In this document: one piece after another, positions 8,570-17,651 of the stretch
Layout of the letters: each line of letters begins with the position of its first letter
Position numbering within the stretch: the first letter of the stretch is position 1
Source of the DNA: Cesiribacter sp. SM1
GTDB taxonomy: Bacteria > Bacteroidota > Bacteroidia > Cytophagales > Cyclobacteriaceae
Direction: 5' to 3'
Assembly (NCBI RefSeq): GCF_020178975.1
Contig: NZ_JAHXBU010000016.1
Span: 1 to 42,503 of the forward strand
Length of the DNA stretch: 42,503 bases
Notes under the pieces: generated by a model
Seen by the model: the letters and a program-made list of their open reading frames with translations, nothing else
Database searches by the model: none
What the model was told of the DNA's origin: nothing
Position numbers and translations under genes: made by a program

Positions 8570-9362
8570 GGTATGCAAGTACCTCAGTAACGGGTTAAGT
8601 TGGGTTCCACGCCTCTTTCATGGCGCAAGTTTGTAACCCGGCTTTTCCTTCGATGATGACCTGATATATGCACTCCCGGCTGCTCCTGTTAACCACTGCA
8701 GACAGTCTGGCTCTAAACTTTTCGCAATGGAACACGCTCGTCACATCTGGCTGCACTGCCACCGTCCTCCACACTGATCTGCTCCCCCTTCGGGTGGTGC
8801 GATTATGTATGCACTGCCTCTTCCTGTGAAGGTTGGGCTTGCCGGCAGCGCTTCTCTTCCAGCACTTTCCCCTTTTTGACACATCAAACTCCATCCGCAT
8901 GAACACCATTTTATGCAGACTGGCCCTGCTATGCCTTTTCGGGAGGCCGTCGACCCACTTTCCCATGATGTCGACACCGCCGCCCCGCTTCTGGTGGTAA
9001 AGGGCTAAGGTGTAGACACTCCTCCTTTGGCTGTCTACAACAATACACAAGATCCTCTTCAGGAGGGGTGTGTCACGTTTAGTTGCTTTCGGGCCGTGCA
9101 GGCCCGACAGGGGTCGCTTTGCCTTTAGGTTAGTAAGTATTTCGGCAGGGCCTGCCCCGGCACCCTACGCGGGCCGCCCCTTTTTTACCATTGTTTACCC
9201 GCAGATGCCTTCTCCAAGCTTCCCCCAATTCCCCAGCTGCAGCCGGCAAGCCCAGCGGCAGGGGAGGGGGAAGCTCCGGGAGAAGCCCGGTCCACCTGTG
9301 CCGTATCCCTGTAACTCTTATCCAGGCTCCTGGGCCTGTTCCAATACCCAACCCACACGAAT
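8570..9362. other. GC-rich stretch without a convincing gene
   Basis: Composition changes here from the AT-rich island to GC-rich DNA. Open frames exist (for example 151 aa on the minus strand, 8595-9050), but they are Arg/Ser/Cys-rich, match nothing I recognise and look like GC-driven shadows. The end of this stretch should hold the promoter and leader of the SusC operon; I cannot pick a convincing promoter. Confidence 0.4.
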
Positions 9363-12300
9363 ATGAAGATCCATTTACTCATCTTTTACTTCCTGCTCTT
9401 CCTCCTGCGCTGGTCACTTCCCGCCCATGCCCAGGAAGAGGCGGAGCGGGATGCCCGCATCCTCCGCGGAAAGGTGCTCGACGAAGGGGGACAGCCCCTG
9501 CCGGGCGTGAACCTCCTGCTCAAGGCCAGCCGCGGGGGCACCGTTACCGACAGCGATGGCCTTTTCAGCCTGCGCCTGCCTCCTGGTGTACGTCCGGGAG
9601 CCGATACCCTGCAGGTTTCCTACATCGGCTACACCACCGAAGAATTCCCCTTGCCGGCCACTGATTTCCTGGAAGTGCGCCTGCTGCCCGACATCGAAAA
9701 TCTCATGGCCGTGGAGATCGTCTCCACCGGCTACCAGCAGCTGCCGAAGGAACGGAGCACAGGCTCTTTTGTGCAGGTGGACGAGGAACTCTTCAACCGC
9801 AGCGTGAGTCCCGATATTCTTAGCCGTCTGGACGGCATTGCTTCGGGCCTGCTCCTGCAGCCGCAGGCCGGCGGACGGGAATTGAGTATCCGCGGCCGTT
9901 CCACGCTCTTTGCCAACAGCGAGCCCTTGATCGTGGTCGACAACTTTCCTTACGACGGCGACCTGGCCTCCATCAACCCTAATGATGTAGAAAACATTAC
10001 CCTGCTGAAGGATGCGGCAGCTGCCTCCATTTGGGGTGCCCGTGCGGGCAACGGGGTGATCGTCATCACCACCAAACAGGGCCGCCATGGCCAGGCCCCG
10101 CAATTATCTTTTAACAGCAATGTAACGGTAGGGGAGCAGCCCGATGCTTTTTATATCCCCCGCATGTCGACAGGCGACTATATGGCGACCGAGCAGGCAC
10201 TCTTTGAAGGGGGCTACTACGGGGCTTACGAACGGGCGGCCGATAAACGCGCCATCAGCCCCTTTGTAGAGCTCTTGATCCTGCACCGCGAGGGCCGTAT
10301 CACGGATGCGGAACTGGAAGCGGAGCGGGCCCGGCTGCAGGAGGGGGACGTGCGCAAGGACTTTGAACGTTATCTGTACCAGCAGCCCCTGCACCAGCAG
10401 GTTGCCGCCAGCCTCCGGGGTGGCGATCACCGCCAGCGCTACTACTTCTCGGCGGGCTACGATAAAGCCCTGGAACGGCTGATAGGGGATGAAAACAGCC
10501 GCATCACGCTTAACGCCAAGAACAGCTGGGCTTTCTTCCGCCAGAAGCTCCGCTTCTCTACCGATCTCTACTATATCGAGGGACGTACCGTGAATAACGG
10601 GCTGGATCCGCAGGGCCTGCGGCAGTCTAATTTTGATGCGCTGCCGCCTTACAGCCGCTTGGCTGATGAAGGGGGAAATCCGCTGCCGCTGATCCGCGAC
10701 TACCGTCTGGGCTTTGTGCAGGGAGCGGAAGCGGCGGGTTTGCCCGACTGGCGCTACCGACCCCTGGAGGAGCGGGAACTGGTAGACAGGTCGAACCGCC
10801 TGCGGGACTTCCGCGCCAACCTGGAACTGGGTTACCAGCTGCTGCCGGAACTGCAGGCCAGCCTGCGCTACCAGTACTGGAACAGCAACGGGCTGGGCCG
10901 CGACCACTATGGCGCTGACAGCTACTACGCCCGCGACCTGGTGAACCGCTTCACCCAGCTGGAGGACGACGGCAGCTTAAGCAGGGCTATTCCCATGGGC
11001 GGCATCCTGGACGAACGCAGGCGGCTTTCTCAAACCCACAACCTGCGGGCACAGCTCCTTTTTGCCAAATTGTGGGGAGATCGCCATGAGCTGAACGCCC
11101 TGGCGGGCTGGGAGATGAAAGGGATGGAAACGGGCGCCAGCAGCTTCCGCTATTATGGCTACCAGGAAGAGGGGCTCTTAGTGGCGCCCTACGATGGGGT
11201 AACGCGTTATCCGCAGTACCAGCAGCCCAGCCGGCGGCAGATCGTTCCGGGCGGGCAGCAGCTAAGCCTGCTGCATGATCGCTTTATTTCCTACTATGCC
11301 AATGCGGCTTATACCTACCACCGCCGCTACCTGCTCACCCTAAGCGGCCGCCGCGACCTTTCCAACCTTTTCGGAGTAGAAGCGAACCAGCGGGGGGTGC
11401 CCCTTTGGTCGGCGGGCCTGGGCTGGAACCTGCACGGGGAAAGCTTTTACCGCTGGAAGGCGCTGCCCTACCTGAAGCTGCGGGGCAGCTGGGGCTACAA
11501 CGGCAATATCGACAAGAGCGTAACGGCCTTTACCACCGCCCGCCTGCAGGGCCGCAGCTGGGATACGGGCCTGCCCTATGCCAGCATCACCAACCCGCCC
11601 AACCCCGCGCTGCGCTGGGAGCGGGTCAGGATCCTGAATGGGGGCCTGGACTTTGCCACCCGCAACCACCGCCTAAGCGGCAGCCTCGAGTATTACCTGA
11701 AGCGGGGAGAGGACCTGATCGGCGATGCCCTGCTGTCGCCAGTGACCGGCCGCAGCCAGTTCCGGGGCAATGTTTCCTCTACCGAGGGCAGGGGCGTAGA
11801 CCTGACCTTAAGCAGCCTTAACCTCCAGGGGAACTTCCGCTGGCAGACCGACTGGCTGTGGAGCCATGCCAGGACCCTGGTGACCGGCTACGAGGCGGAG
11901 GCCGGGCTTTACCAGCTCCTTAGCTTCGGTTTGTATCCCAGAGAGGGCTATCCGCCCCTGGCCATATATTCCATTCCCTGGGCGGGCCTGAATCCCCTCA
12001 ACGGCAACCCACAGGGCTGGCTGAATGGGGAAAGGAGCGAGGACTGGAGCGCCATCATCAATAACATGACGGGCGACAGTCTCCTGTACCACGGCCCGGC
12101 ACAGCCGCAGCATTTCGGGGGGCTGCGGAATACCTTTAGCTGGAAGGGGATTTCGCTCTCCTGCAACCTTACCTACAGCCTGGGCTACTACTTCCGCCGG
12201 GAGTCAATACGCTATGGCAACAACAGGGGGCTGGGTGGCCATGGCGACTGGTCCTATCGCTGGCAGCAGCCGGGAGATGAAGTCTTTACACAGGTGCCTT

Positions 12301-12578
12301 CCATCCCGGAAAGGGGGAACAGCTACCGCGATGACTTTTATCTGTATTCGGAAGCCCTGGTAGAGCGGGGCGATCATCTCCGCCTGCAGGATGTAAACCT
12401 TAGCTACACCCTTAGCCGCGAGCAGTGGGAGCGCCTGCCTTTCCGGCAGCTGCAGCTCTACGCCTATGCCCGTAATTTGGGAATTCTCTGGAAGGCAACG
12501 GATAAGGTGCCGGACCCTGACTACCGTACCATGCCGGCACCACGCTCCCTGGCCCTGGGCCTGCGGGCCGATTTTTAA
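9363..12578 (+). CDS. SusC/RagA-family TonB-linked outer-membrane transporter
   Basis: This 1071-aa protein starts with a signal peptide (residues 1-23, ending AHA). Next comes a carboxypeptidase-D regulatory-like domain (~33-110, beginning LRGKVLDEGGQPLPGVN). A TonB-contact segment around STGYQQLPKERSTGSF follows, then the plug domain (~150-245, with IRGRSTLFANSEPLIVVD and ARAGNGVIVITTKQGR). The rest is a long beta-barrel ending in Phe. The ATG at 9363 directly precedes the signal peptide. It imports a large ligand across the outer membrane with its SusD partner, which begins 18 nt downstream. The substrate is unknown; the downstream thioredoxin, DsbD and cysteine-synthase genes hint at a thiol or sulfur-containing ligand rather than a glycan. 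Confidence 0.95.
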   Translation: MKIHLLIFYFLLFLLRWSLPAHAQEEAERDARILRGKVLDEGGQPLPGVNLLLKASRGGTVTDSDGLFSLRLPPGVRPGADTLQVSYIGYTTEEFPLPATDFLEVRLLPDIENLMAVEIVSTGYQQLPKERSTGSFVQVDEELFNRSVSPDILSRLDGIASGLLLQPQAGGRELSIRGRSTLFANSEPLIVVDNFPYDGDLASINPNDVENITLLKDAAAASIWGARAGNGVIVITTKQGRHGQAPQLSFNSNVTVGEQPDAFYIPRMSTGDYMATEQALFEGGYYGAYERAADKRAISPFVELLILHREGRITDAELEAERARLQEGDVRKDFERYLYQQPLHQQVAASLRGGDHRQRYYFSAGYDKALERLIGDENSRITLNAKNSWAFFRQKLRFSTDLYYIEGRTVNNGLDPQGLRQSNFDALPPYSRLADEGGNPLPLIRDYRLGFVQGAEAAGLPDWRYRPLEERELVDRSNRLRDFRANLELGYQLLPELQASLRYQYWNSNGLGRDHYGADSYYARDLVNRFTQLEDDGSLSRAIPMGGILDERRRLSQTHNLRAQLLFAKLWGDRHELNALAGWEMKGMETGASSFRYYGYQEEGLLVAPYDGVTRYPQYQQPSRRQIVPGGQQLSLLHDRFISYYANAAYTYHRRYLLTLSGRRDLSNLFGVEANQRGVPLWSAGLGWNLHGESFYRWKALPYLKLRGSWGYNGNIDKSVTAFTTARLQGRSWDTGLPYASITNPPNPALRWERVRILNGGLDFATRNHRLSGSLEYYLKRGEDLIGDALLSPVTGRSQFRGNVSSTEGRGVDLTLSSLNLQGNFRWQTDWLWSHARTLVTGYEAEAGLYQLLSFGLYPREGYPPLAIYSIPWAGLNPLNGNPQGWLNGERSEDWSAIINNMTGDSLLYHGPAQPQHFGGLRNTFSWKGISLSCNLTYSLGYYFRRESIRYGNNRGLGGHGDWSYRWQQPGDEVFTQVPSIPERGNSYRDDFYLYSEALVERGDHLRLQDVNLSYTLSREQWERLPFRQLQLYAYARNLGILWKATDKVPDPDYRTMPAPRSLALGLRADF

Positions 12579-12596
12579 CCTAACCCCTTCAAGAAG

Positions 12597-13961
12597 ATGA
12601 AAAAATACACCATACCCTGTTGCGGCCTCCTGCTGCCCTTCCTGATCCTGTTGCTTCCCGGCTGCGGGGATTACCTGGACGTGAAGCCGGACAGCGCGCT
12701 GATCGTGCCCCAAAACCTGCAGGATTACCAGGCCCTGCTTGACAATGACTTTTACATCATGAACCAGGAGCCGGCCCTCGGCTTTATGGGTGCTGATAAC
12801 TATTACCTCTCTGACGATGACTGGGCCTCGCTCTTCACCGATACGGAGCGAAACACCTACATCTGGGCGGAAGAGATCTTCGACAGCTGGCTGCCCCAGG
12901 ACTGGAGCCTGCCCTATGAGCAGGTGTTTTACGCCAATGTGGTGCTGGAGGGCCTGGAAGAACTGACTGTAAGCCAAGCGGAGCGGGCGGAATGGGAAGG
13001 GCTGAAGGGCAGCGCCCTTTTTTACCGCAGCTATGCCTTTTATGCCCTTAGCCAGCACTTTGCCCCTCCCTATGACCCGAATGGAGCGGCGGACACCCCA
13101 GGCATTCCCCTGCGGCTCCGTTCGGAGCTGGAGGCGCCCGTGAGCCGGGCCAGCCTGCAGGAGACCTACGCAGAAATCATCCGTTCAGGGGAGGCTGCAG
13201 CTGCCCTGCTGCCAGAGCACAGCACCTACCCGACCCGCCCAGATAAGGCGGCGGCCTGGGCACTGCTGGCCCGCGTGGCGCTCATCATGGGAGCGTGGGA
13301 ATCGGCCGAAGACTATGCAAGCCGGAGCCTGGGCCTCCGGGACCAGCTGCTGGACTACAACAGCCTGGACACAGCGGCTGCCCTGCCTTTTGCGCTTTTT
13401 CATGAGGAGGTGCTCTTCCATAGCGTGCTGCTGCCTTACAACCTGTCTTCCTCCCGGGCGCGGGTAGAAGGGAACCTCTACGACAGCTATGCCCAGGAGG
13501 ACCTGCGCAGGCAGCTCTTTTTTACCGAAGAAGAGGATGTACTGCGCTTCCGGGGCCATTACTCGGGGCAGGGAAACCTCCTGTTCGGGGGCCTGGCCAC
13601 CGACGAGGTCTACCTGATCCGGGCTGAAAGCCGTGCCCGCCTGGGCAATGTAGCTGGTGCCATGGAAGACCTGAACCGCCTGCTGCGTACCCGCTGGCAG
13701 GCGGGTAGCTTTGTACCCTATACCGCGGCCAGTGCTGCCGAAGCACTGGATCTGGTGCTGGCGGAACGGCGCAAGGAGCTGCTCTTTCGCGGCCTGCGCT
13801 GGAGCGACCTGCGTCGCCTGCAGGGAACGCCCCACGAGAAAACCTTGGTACGCGAGCTGATGGGTGAAACCTATATGCTGCCGCCCCATAGTCCCCGCTG
13901 GGTGTACCCGATCCCGCAGCAGGAAATTGACATCAGCGGCATCGCCCAGAACCCCCGCTAG
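12597..13961 (+). CDS. SusD/RagB-family outer-membrane lipoprotein
   Basis: This 454-aa protein carries a lipoprotein signal with lipobox LPGC (Cys23), followed by GDYLDVKPDSALIVPQNLQDY, the usual SusD N-terminus. Helical TPR-like segments follow, including LKGSALFYRSYAFYALSQHF and the C-terminal IRAESRARLGNVAGAMEDLN and ERRKELLFRGLRWSDLRRL. It caps the SusC barrel on the cell surface and binds the ligand. It sits 18 nt after susC and 29 nt before the TlpA-like gene. The length is slightly short for the family but appears complete. Confidence 0.93.
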   Translation: MKKYTIPCCGLLLPFLILLLPGCGDYLDVKPDSALIVPQNLQDYQALLDNDFYIMNQEPALGFMGADNYYLSDDDWASLFTDTERNTYIWAEEIFDSWLPQDWSLPYEQVFYANVVLEGLEELTVSQAERAEWEGLKGSALFYRSYAFYALSQHFAPPYDPNGAADTPGIPLRLRSELEAPVSRASLQETYAEIIRSGEAAAALLPEHSTYPTRPDKAAAWALLARVALIMGAWESAEDYASRSLGLRDQLLDYNSLDTAAALPFALFHEEVLFHSVLLPYNLSSSRARVEGNLYDSYAQEDLRRQLFFTEEEDVLRFRGHYSGQGNLLFGGLATDEVYLIRAESRARLGNVAGAMEDLNRLLRTRWQAGSFVPYTAASAAEALDLVLAERRKELLFRGLRWSDLRRLQGTPHEKTLVRELMGETYMLPPHSPRWVYPIPQQEIDISGIAQNPR

Positions 13962-13990
13962 TATCTGTTCATCTAATTACCCCAAAGACT

Positions 13991-15313
13991 ATGAAATACA
14001 CACACGTACTATTGATACTCCTCCTGCTGCTGCTGATACGTACACCCGCTGCCGCCCAGACAGAAGGGGGGCTTACCCCTCTGAAAAGGGGCGATACACT
14101 GCCGGCCATCACCCTGGCGGGGGTGATCAACCACCCTACGGGCAGCCTGAACCTGGCGGATTACCGCGGCCGCTGGCTGATCCTGGACTTCTGGGCGACC
14201 TGGTGCGCTCCCTGCATCGGCATGTTTCCAAAAACAGATTCCCTGGAGCGCCTCTTTGAAGGCCAGCTGGCCTTCCTGCCGGTGACTTACCAGGACGAAG
14301 CTGCTGTAAAAACAGCTTTCGAAAAGCGGAAGCTGCTGCAGGGCCTTAGCCCTGCCATCGTTACCGCAGACAATACCCTGCGCTACCTATTCCCGCATCA
14401 GCAGCTTCCTCATTATGTTTGGGTAGATCCGCAGGGGGTGGTGCAGGCCATCACGGGGCTGGATGAAGTAAATGCCGGTCACATACAGGCCGTGCTGGGG
14501 GAAAGCGGTGCTGCGAAGGTGCTGCGTCAAAAGGAGGATAGCTTTCTCGACTTCGGCCGCTATGACCGTCTGGTAGCCCTTAACCCCATGCTGCCCCAGG
14601 AGGAGCTCCGCTACAGCTCGGTGCTGACAGGTTACGTTGAAGGGCTGGATGGCTTCTATGCCTGGGAGCCTGCCACTGCTGAAAAAGGGGGGCGCATCAT
14701 CATGACGAACCATTCGCTGCTGGGGCTTTACCGCAAGGTCCACAGCACGGCAACAGAATATTACGGCCTGAACCGGGTGGTCTATGAAGTTAGGGACCGG
14801 AATGCCCTGGAGCACCTCGACCGGGAGCAATCCTACAAGGACTGGCTGAAGGCAGGCAACGGCTACTGCTATGAACTGCAGGTAGGCCCGCAGCTGGCCG
14901 GGCAGGAGTGGGCGCTGGCCCGGCAGGAGCTGGACCGCCTCTTTCCCCAATACAGCGCGCGGGTGGAAGTGCGCAAACACCCGGTGATTGCGCTGGTGCG
15001 TACGGGGAAGGGGAAATCCTTCAGCAGCCGGGGCGGTCAGTCCCGTGCACAGACCGGCCCCTACGGCTTGCGCCTGCAGAATGTGCCCTTCAATGTGCTG
15101 CTCATGCGCCTGAACACCATCTACCTGCAGGAAACAGAAGCGCCTCTGGTAGACCTGACGGGCTACGAGGGCGGGGTGGATCTGGAGCTTGCCGGTGACC
15201 TCTCTGACCTGGAAGCGGTGCGCAAAGCCCTGCAGCCCTATGGCCTCGACCTGGTGGAGAAGAAAGCAAAGGTAAAAGTGCTGGTAATCCGGGACAGGTC
15301 GGCCGGTAATTAA
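13991..15313 (+). CDS. TlpA-like periplasmic thioredoxin with C-terminal extension
   Basis: This 440-aa protein has a signal peptide (~1-22) and a thioredoxin/TlpA domain (~30-170) with the redox motif WCAPC (Cys72, Cys75). It reduces or exchanges disulfides in the periplasm. The extension of roughly 250 residues ends in a segment (VDLTGYEGGVDLEL, then LEAVRKALQPYGLDLVEKK and VLVIRD) that resembles the end of DUF3738/TIGR03435 domains; this is a tentative match. Spacing to susD (29 nt) and dsbD (12 nt) implies one operon. DsbD is the likely electron donor. Confidence 0.85.
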   Translation: MKYTHVLLILLLLLLIRTPAAAQTEGGLTPLKRGDTLPAITLAGVINHPTGSLNLADYRGRWLILDFWATWCAPCIGMFPKTDSLERLFEGQLAFLPVTYQDEAAVKTAFEKRKLLQGLSPAIVTADNTLRYLFPHQQLPHYVWVDPQGVVQAITGLDEVNAGHIQAVLGESGAAKVLRQKEDSFLDFGRYDRLVALNPMLPQEELRYSSVLTGYVEGLDGFYAWEPATAEKGGRIIMTNHSLLGLYRKVHSTATEYYGLNRVVYEVRDRNALEHLDREQSYKDWLKAGNGYCYELQVGPQLAGQEWALARQELDRLFPQYSARVEVRKHPVIALVRTGKGKSFSSRGGQSRAQTGPYGLRLQNVPFNVLLMRLNTIYLQETEAPLVDLTGYEGGVDLELAGDLSDLEAVRKALQPYGLDLVEKKAKVKVLVIRDRSAGN

Positions 15314-15325
15314 CATAACAGCGAT

Positions 15326-17611
15326 ATGAAATCTTTATTTGTTATGCTGGGCCTGCTACTGGCAGGGCTGTCGGGCACAGCCCAGGTGCTGAAGCCTGCC
15401 GAATGGCGCTATTATCCTGCAAAGAGCGTAGTGGAGCAGGGGGAGGAGGTCGATCTTTTTCTGGAGGCCAGTCTGGAGGAAGGCTGGCAGCTCTATGCTA
15501 CGGATATGGATCCCGAACTGGGGCCCCTTCCCGCAGCAGTTACATTTGTGTCAGATCCGGATTATGCCCTTGTAGGGGAAGTGGAGTCGGTGCGACCCAG
15601 CCGCCGTTTTGATTCGCTGTGGGAAGGAGAGGTAAGCTATTTTGAGGGAAAGAGCCTGTTCCGCCAGCGTGTCCGGATTCTGGGGAAAGATCCACGCATC
15701 AGGGGCACCCTTACCTATCAGCTCTGCAGTAAAGAGAATGGCCGCTGCGTAATGGGCGAGGAGGAGTTCCGCTTCTCTTCGCTGCAGGTAACGCAAGCAA
15801 CTCCCAGGCCCCGGTTGCAGGAGGAGCGGGAGATGGAGCAGATTCCTGCCGGTGAACCGGCACGGGGAGCGGGAGCCGATGCAACACCCGTGGCACCGGC
15901 GACAGATAGTAGCGGGCAGAAAGTGTCGACATCGGCAGCAGTGGACACGCCTGCTGTTCCACATCAGGGAGGGAGCGTTGGCTACCCTGCGGATACCTCT
16001 CCGATCAGTAAGGGAATAACCAATGGAATGAGCCTCTGGGGTTTTGCCCTGCTGGCCTTCGTAGCAGGGCTGGCAGCCCTGCTCACCCCCTGTGTATTTC
16101 CCATCATTCCGCTAACAGTGGCCTACTTCAGCTTTCAGGAGCCTCGGGCAAGCACCGGATCAGGGAGTGTCCACTCGGGGAGTCTCCACTCCGGGAGTCT
16201 GCGGCGTAAAGCCGTCAGCAGGGCGCTGCTATACGGCCTGTCGGTGGTGCTGATCTATACAGGGGTCGGCACGGGGCTGGCCTGGCTGAACGGGCCGGCA
16301 TTCGCTAACTTCCTAAGTACCCACTGGCTGCCCAACCTGCTTTTCTTTGGGATTTTTACGCTCTTTGCCCTGTCCTTCCTTGGCATGTTTGAGATTCGCC
16401 TACCTCTTTCCTGGATCAACAGGGCAGACCGGCAGGCAGACAAAGGAGGGTTGCCGGGTATTTTCTTTATGGCCCTCACGCTGGTACTGGTTTCTTTTTC
16501 CTGCACCGGCCCTATGGTGGGTTCCCTGCTGGTGGCCTCGGCCGGAGGGGCGGTGCTGCTGCCCCTGGTGGGCATGGCTGCCTTTGGACTGGCATTCGCC
16601 CTGCCTTTTACCCTGCTGGCGCTCTTTCCGGAAGGGCTCAAAAAGCTGCCAGGCTCGGGGGCATGGCTTCATACGGTCAAGGTGGTGCTGGGTTTCCTGG
16701 AGCTGGCCCTGGGCCTGAAATTCCTAAGCGTGGCCGACCAGGTCTACGGCTGGGGCCTGCTGGACCGGCCCCTCTACCTGTCCCTCTGGATTGCCATCTT
16801 CTCCGCCATGGGGCTATACCTGCTGGGCAAGCTCCCGCTGGCGCAGGAAAGCGGTACTGCTCCGGGGGTACCTGACCGGCCGGGAGTGCTTCGCCTGTTG
16901 CTGGCGATAGGGGTGTTTGCCTTTGTGCTGTACCTGCTGCCGGGCCTGTTCGGTGCACCACTGGCACCGCTGGCAGGCTACCTGCCACCCCATAAACAAA
17001 CTGCCAACTGGAGTAGTGGGTGGGGCGGGACGGACAGCAGTGAAGCCCCGCCGGCGGCTGGAATGTGTGAACCTCCCCGTGGGGGTGAGCGGCTTAGCTG
17101 GCCGCACGGACTGCAGGGTTACTTTGAACTGGAGCAGGCCCTGGCCTGTGCCCGGGAGCAGGGCAAGCCGCTCTTCATTACTTTTACGGGACACGGCTGC
17201 GTTAACTGCCGGGAAATGGAAGCCCGGGTGTGGAGCGATCCGCGGGTACTGGAGCGCCTCCGGAAAGATTATGTGCTGCTGGCCCTCTATGTGGATGATA
17301 AGACCGAGCTGCCTGAAACCCGCTGGTACCGCTCCACTTTTGACGGACGGATCAAAAAGAGCATCGGCATGCAGAATGCCGACTACCAGGTGCGCCGCTT
17401 TGGCGCCAATGCCCAACCCTTTTATGCGGTTCTGGACCCGGAAACTGGAAACTCACTGCTGGCACCGACGGCTTATGACCTGTCTGTGCCCCGGTTCCTG
17501 GAGTTTTTGGAGCAGGGCACCGCAGCCTGGCAGAAGGTGCGGCAGGAAGTTAATTCCAGTCGGAAACAGGCTTTATCTGCTGTTTTTGCCGAACAGAGTA
17601 CAGCCTATTGA
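15326..17611 (+). CDS. dsbD: DsbD-type thiol:disulfide interchange protein
   Basis: This 761-aa protein has a signal peptide, then an N-terminal periplasmic DsbD-alpha-like domain (~25-155). A low-complexity linker follows, then the membrane electron-transfer domain with LTPCVFP (Cys256) and SCTGP (Cys393). The C-terminal thioredoxin domain has CVNC (Cys625, Cys628). It carries electrons from cytoplasmic thioredoxin to periplasmic partners, here most simply the preceding TlpA-like protein. The loop just after the first membrane segments holds an in-frame 15-bp tandem repeat (SGSVHSGSLHSGSL). A small hairpin, TTGAAAA/TTTTCAA, overlaps its stop (17608-17625) and may attenuate readthrough into the next gene. 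Confidence 0.93.
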   Translation: MKSLFVMLGLLLAGLSGTAQVLKPAEWRYYPAKSVVEQGEEVDLFLEASLEEGWQLYATDMDPELGPLPAAVTFVSDPDYALVGEVESVRPSRRFDSLWEGEVSYFEGKSLFRQRVRILGKDPRIRGTLTYQLCSKENGRCVMGEEEFRFSSLQVTQATPRPRLQEEREMEQIPAGEPARGAGADATPVAPATDSSGQKVSTSAAVDTPAVPHQGGSVGYPADTSPISKGITNGMSLWGFALLAFVAGLAALLTPCVFPIIPLTVAYFSFQEPRASTGSGSVHSGSLHSGSLRRKAVSRALLYGLSVVLIYTGVGTGLAWLNGPAFANFLSTHWLPNLLFFGIFTLFALSFLGMFEIRLPLSWINRADRQADKGGLPGIFFMALTLVLVSFSCTGPMVGSLLVASAGGAVLLPLVGMAAFGLAFALPFTLLALFPEGLKKLPGSGAWLHTVKVVLGFLELALGLKFLSVADQVYGWGLLDRPLYLSLWIAIFSAMGLYLLGKLPLAQESGTAPGVPDRPGVLRLLLAIGVFAFVLYLLPGLFGAPLAPLAGYLPPHKQTANWSSGWGGTDSSEAPPAAGMCEPPRGGERLSWPHGLQGYFELEQALACAREQGKPLFITFTGHGCVNCREMEARVWSDPRVLERLRKDYVLLALYVDDKTELPETRWYRSTFDGRIKKSIGMQNADYQVRRFGANAQPFYAVLDPETGNSLLAPTAYDLSVPRFLEFLEQGTAAWQKVRQEVNSSRKQALSAVFAEQSTAY
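16163..16200. repeat. 15-bp tandem repeat inside dsbD
   Basis: About 2.5 copies of a 15-bp unit (GGGAGTGTCCACTCG, GGGAGTCTCCACTCC, GGGAGTCT) encode S-G-[SV/SL]-H repeats in a predicted loop. The unit keeps the reading frame. The reverse complement of the repeat at 28627-28701 matches it at 13 of 15 positions. Confidence 0.7.
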
Positions 17612-17651
17612 AAACTATTTTTCAACAATTTGTTTAACCTTCTAAACCAAC

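Noticed and set aside
8595-9050. 151-aa minus-strand frame considered as a gene
   Set aside because: Arg/Ser/Cys-rich with no domain, and overlapping frames of similar length exist. I also tried to see a group II intron here but found no recognisable domain V.
9414-10103. 229-aa minus-strand open frame, and several similar long frames opposite the SusC, SusD, TlpA and DsbD genes
   Set aside because: They lie fully antisense to genes with clear motifs and arise from high GC content; no recognisable domains or start context.
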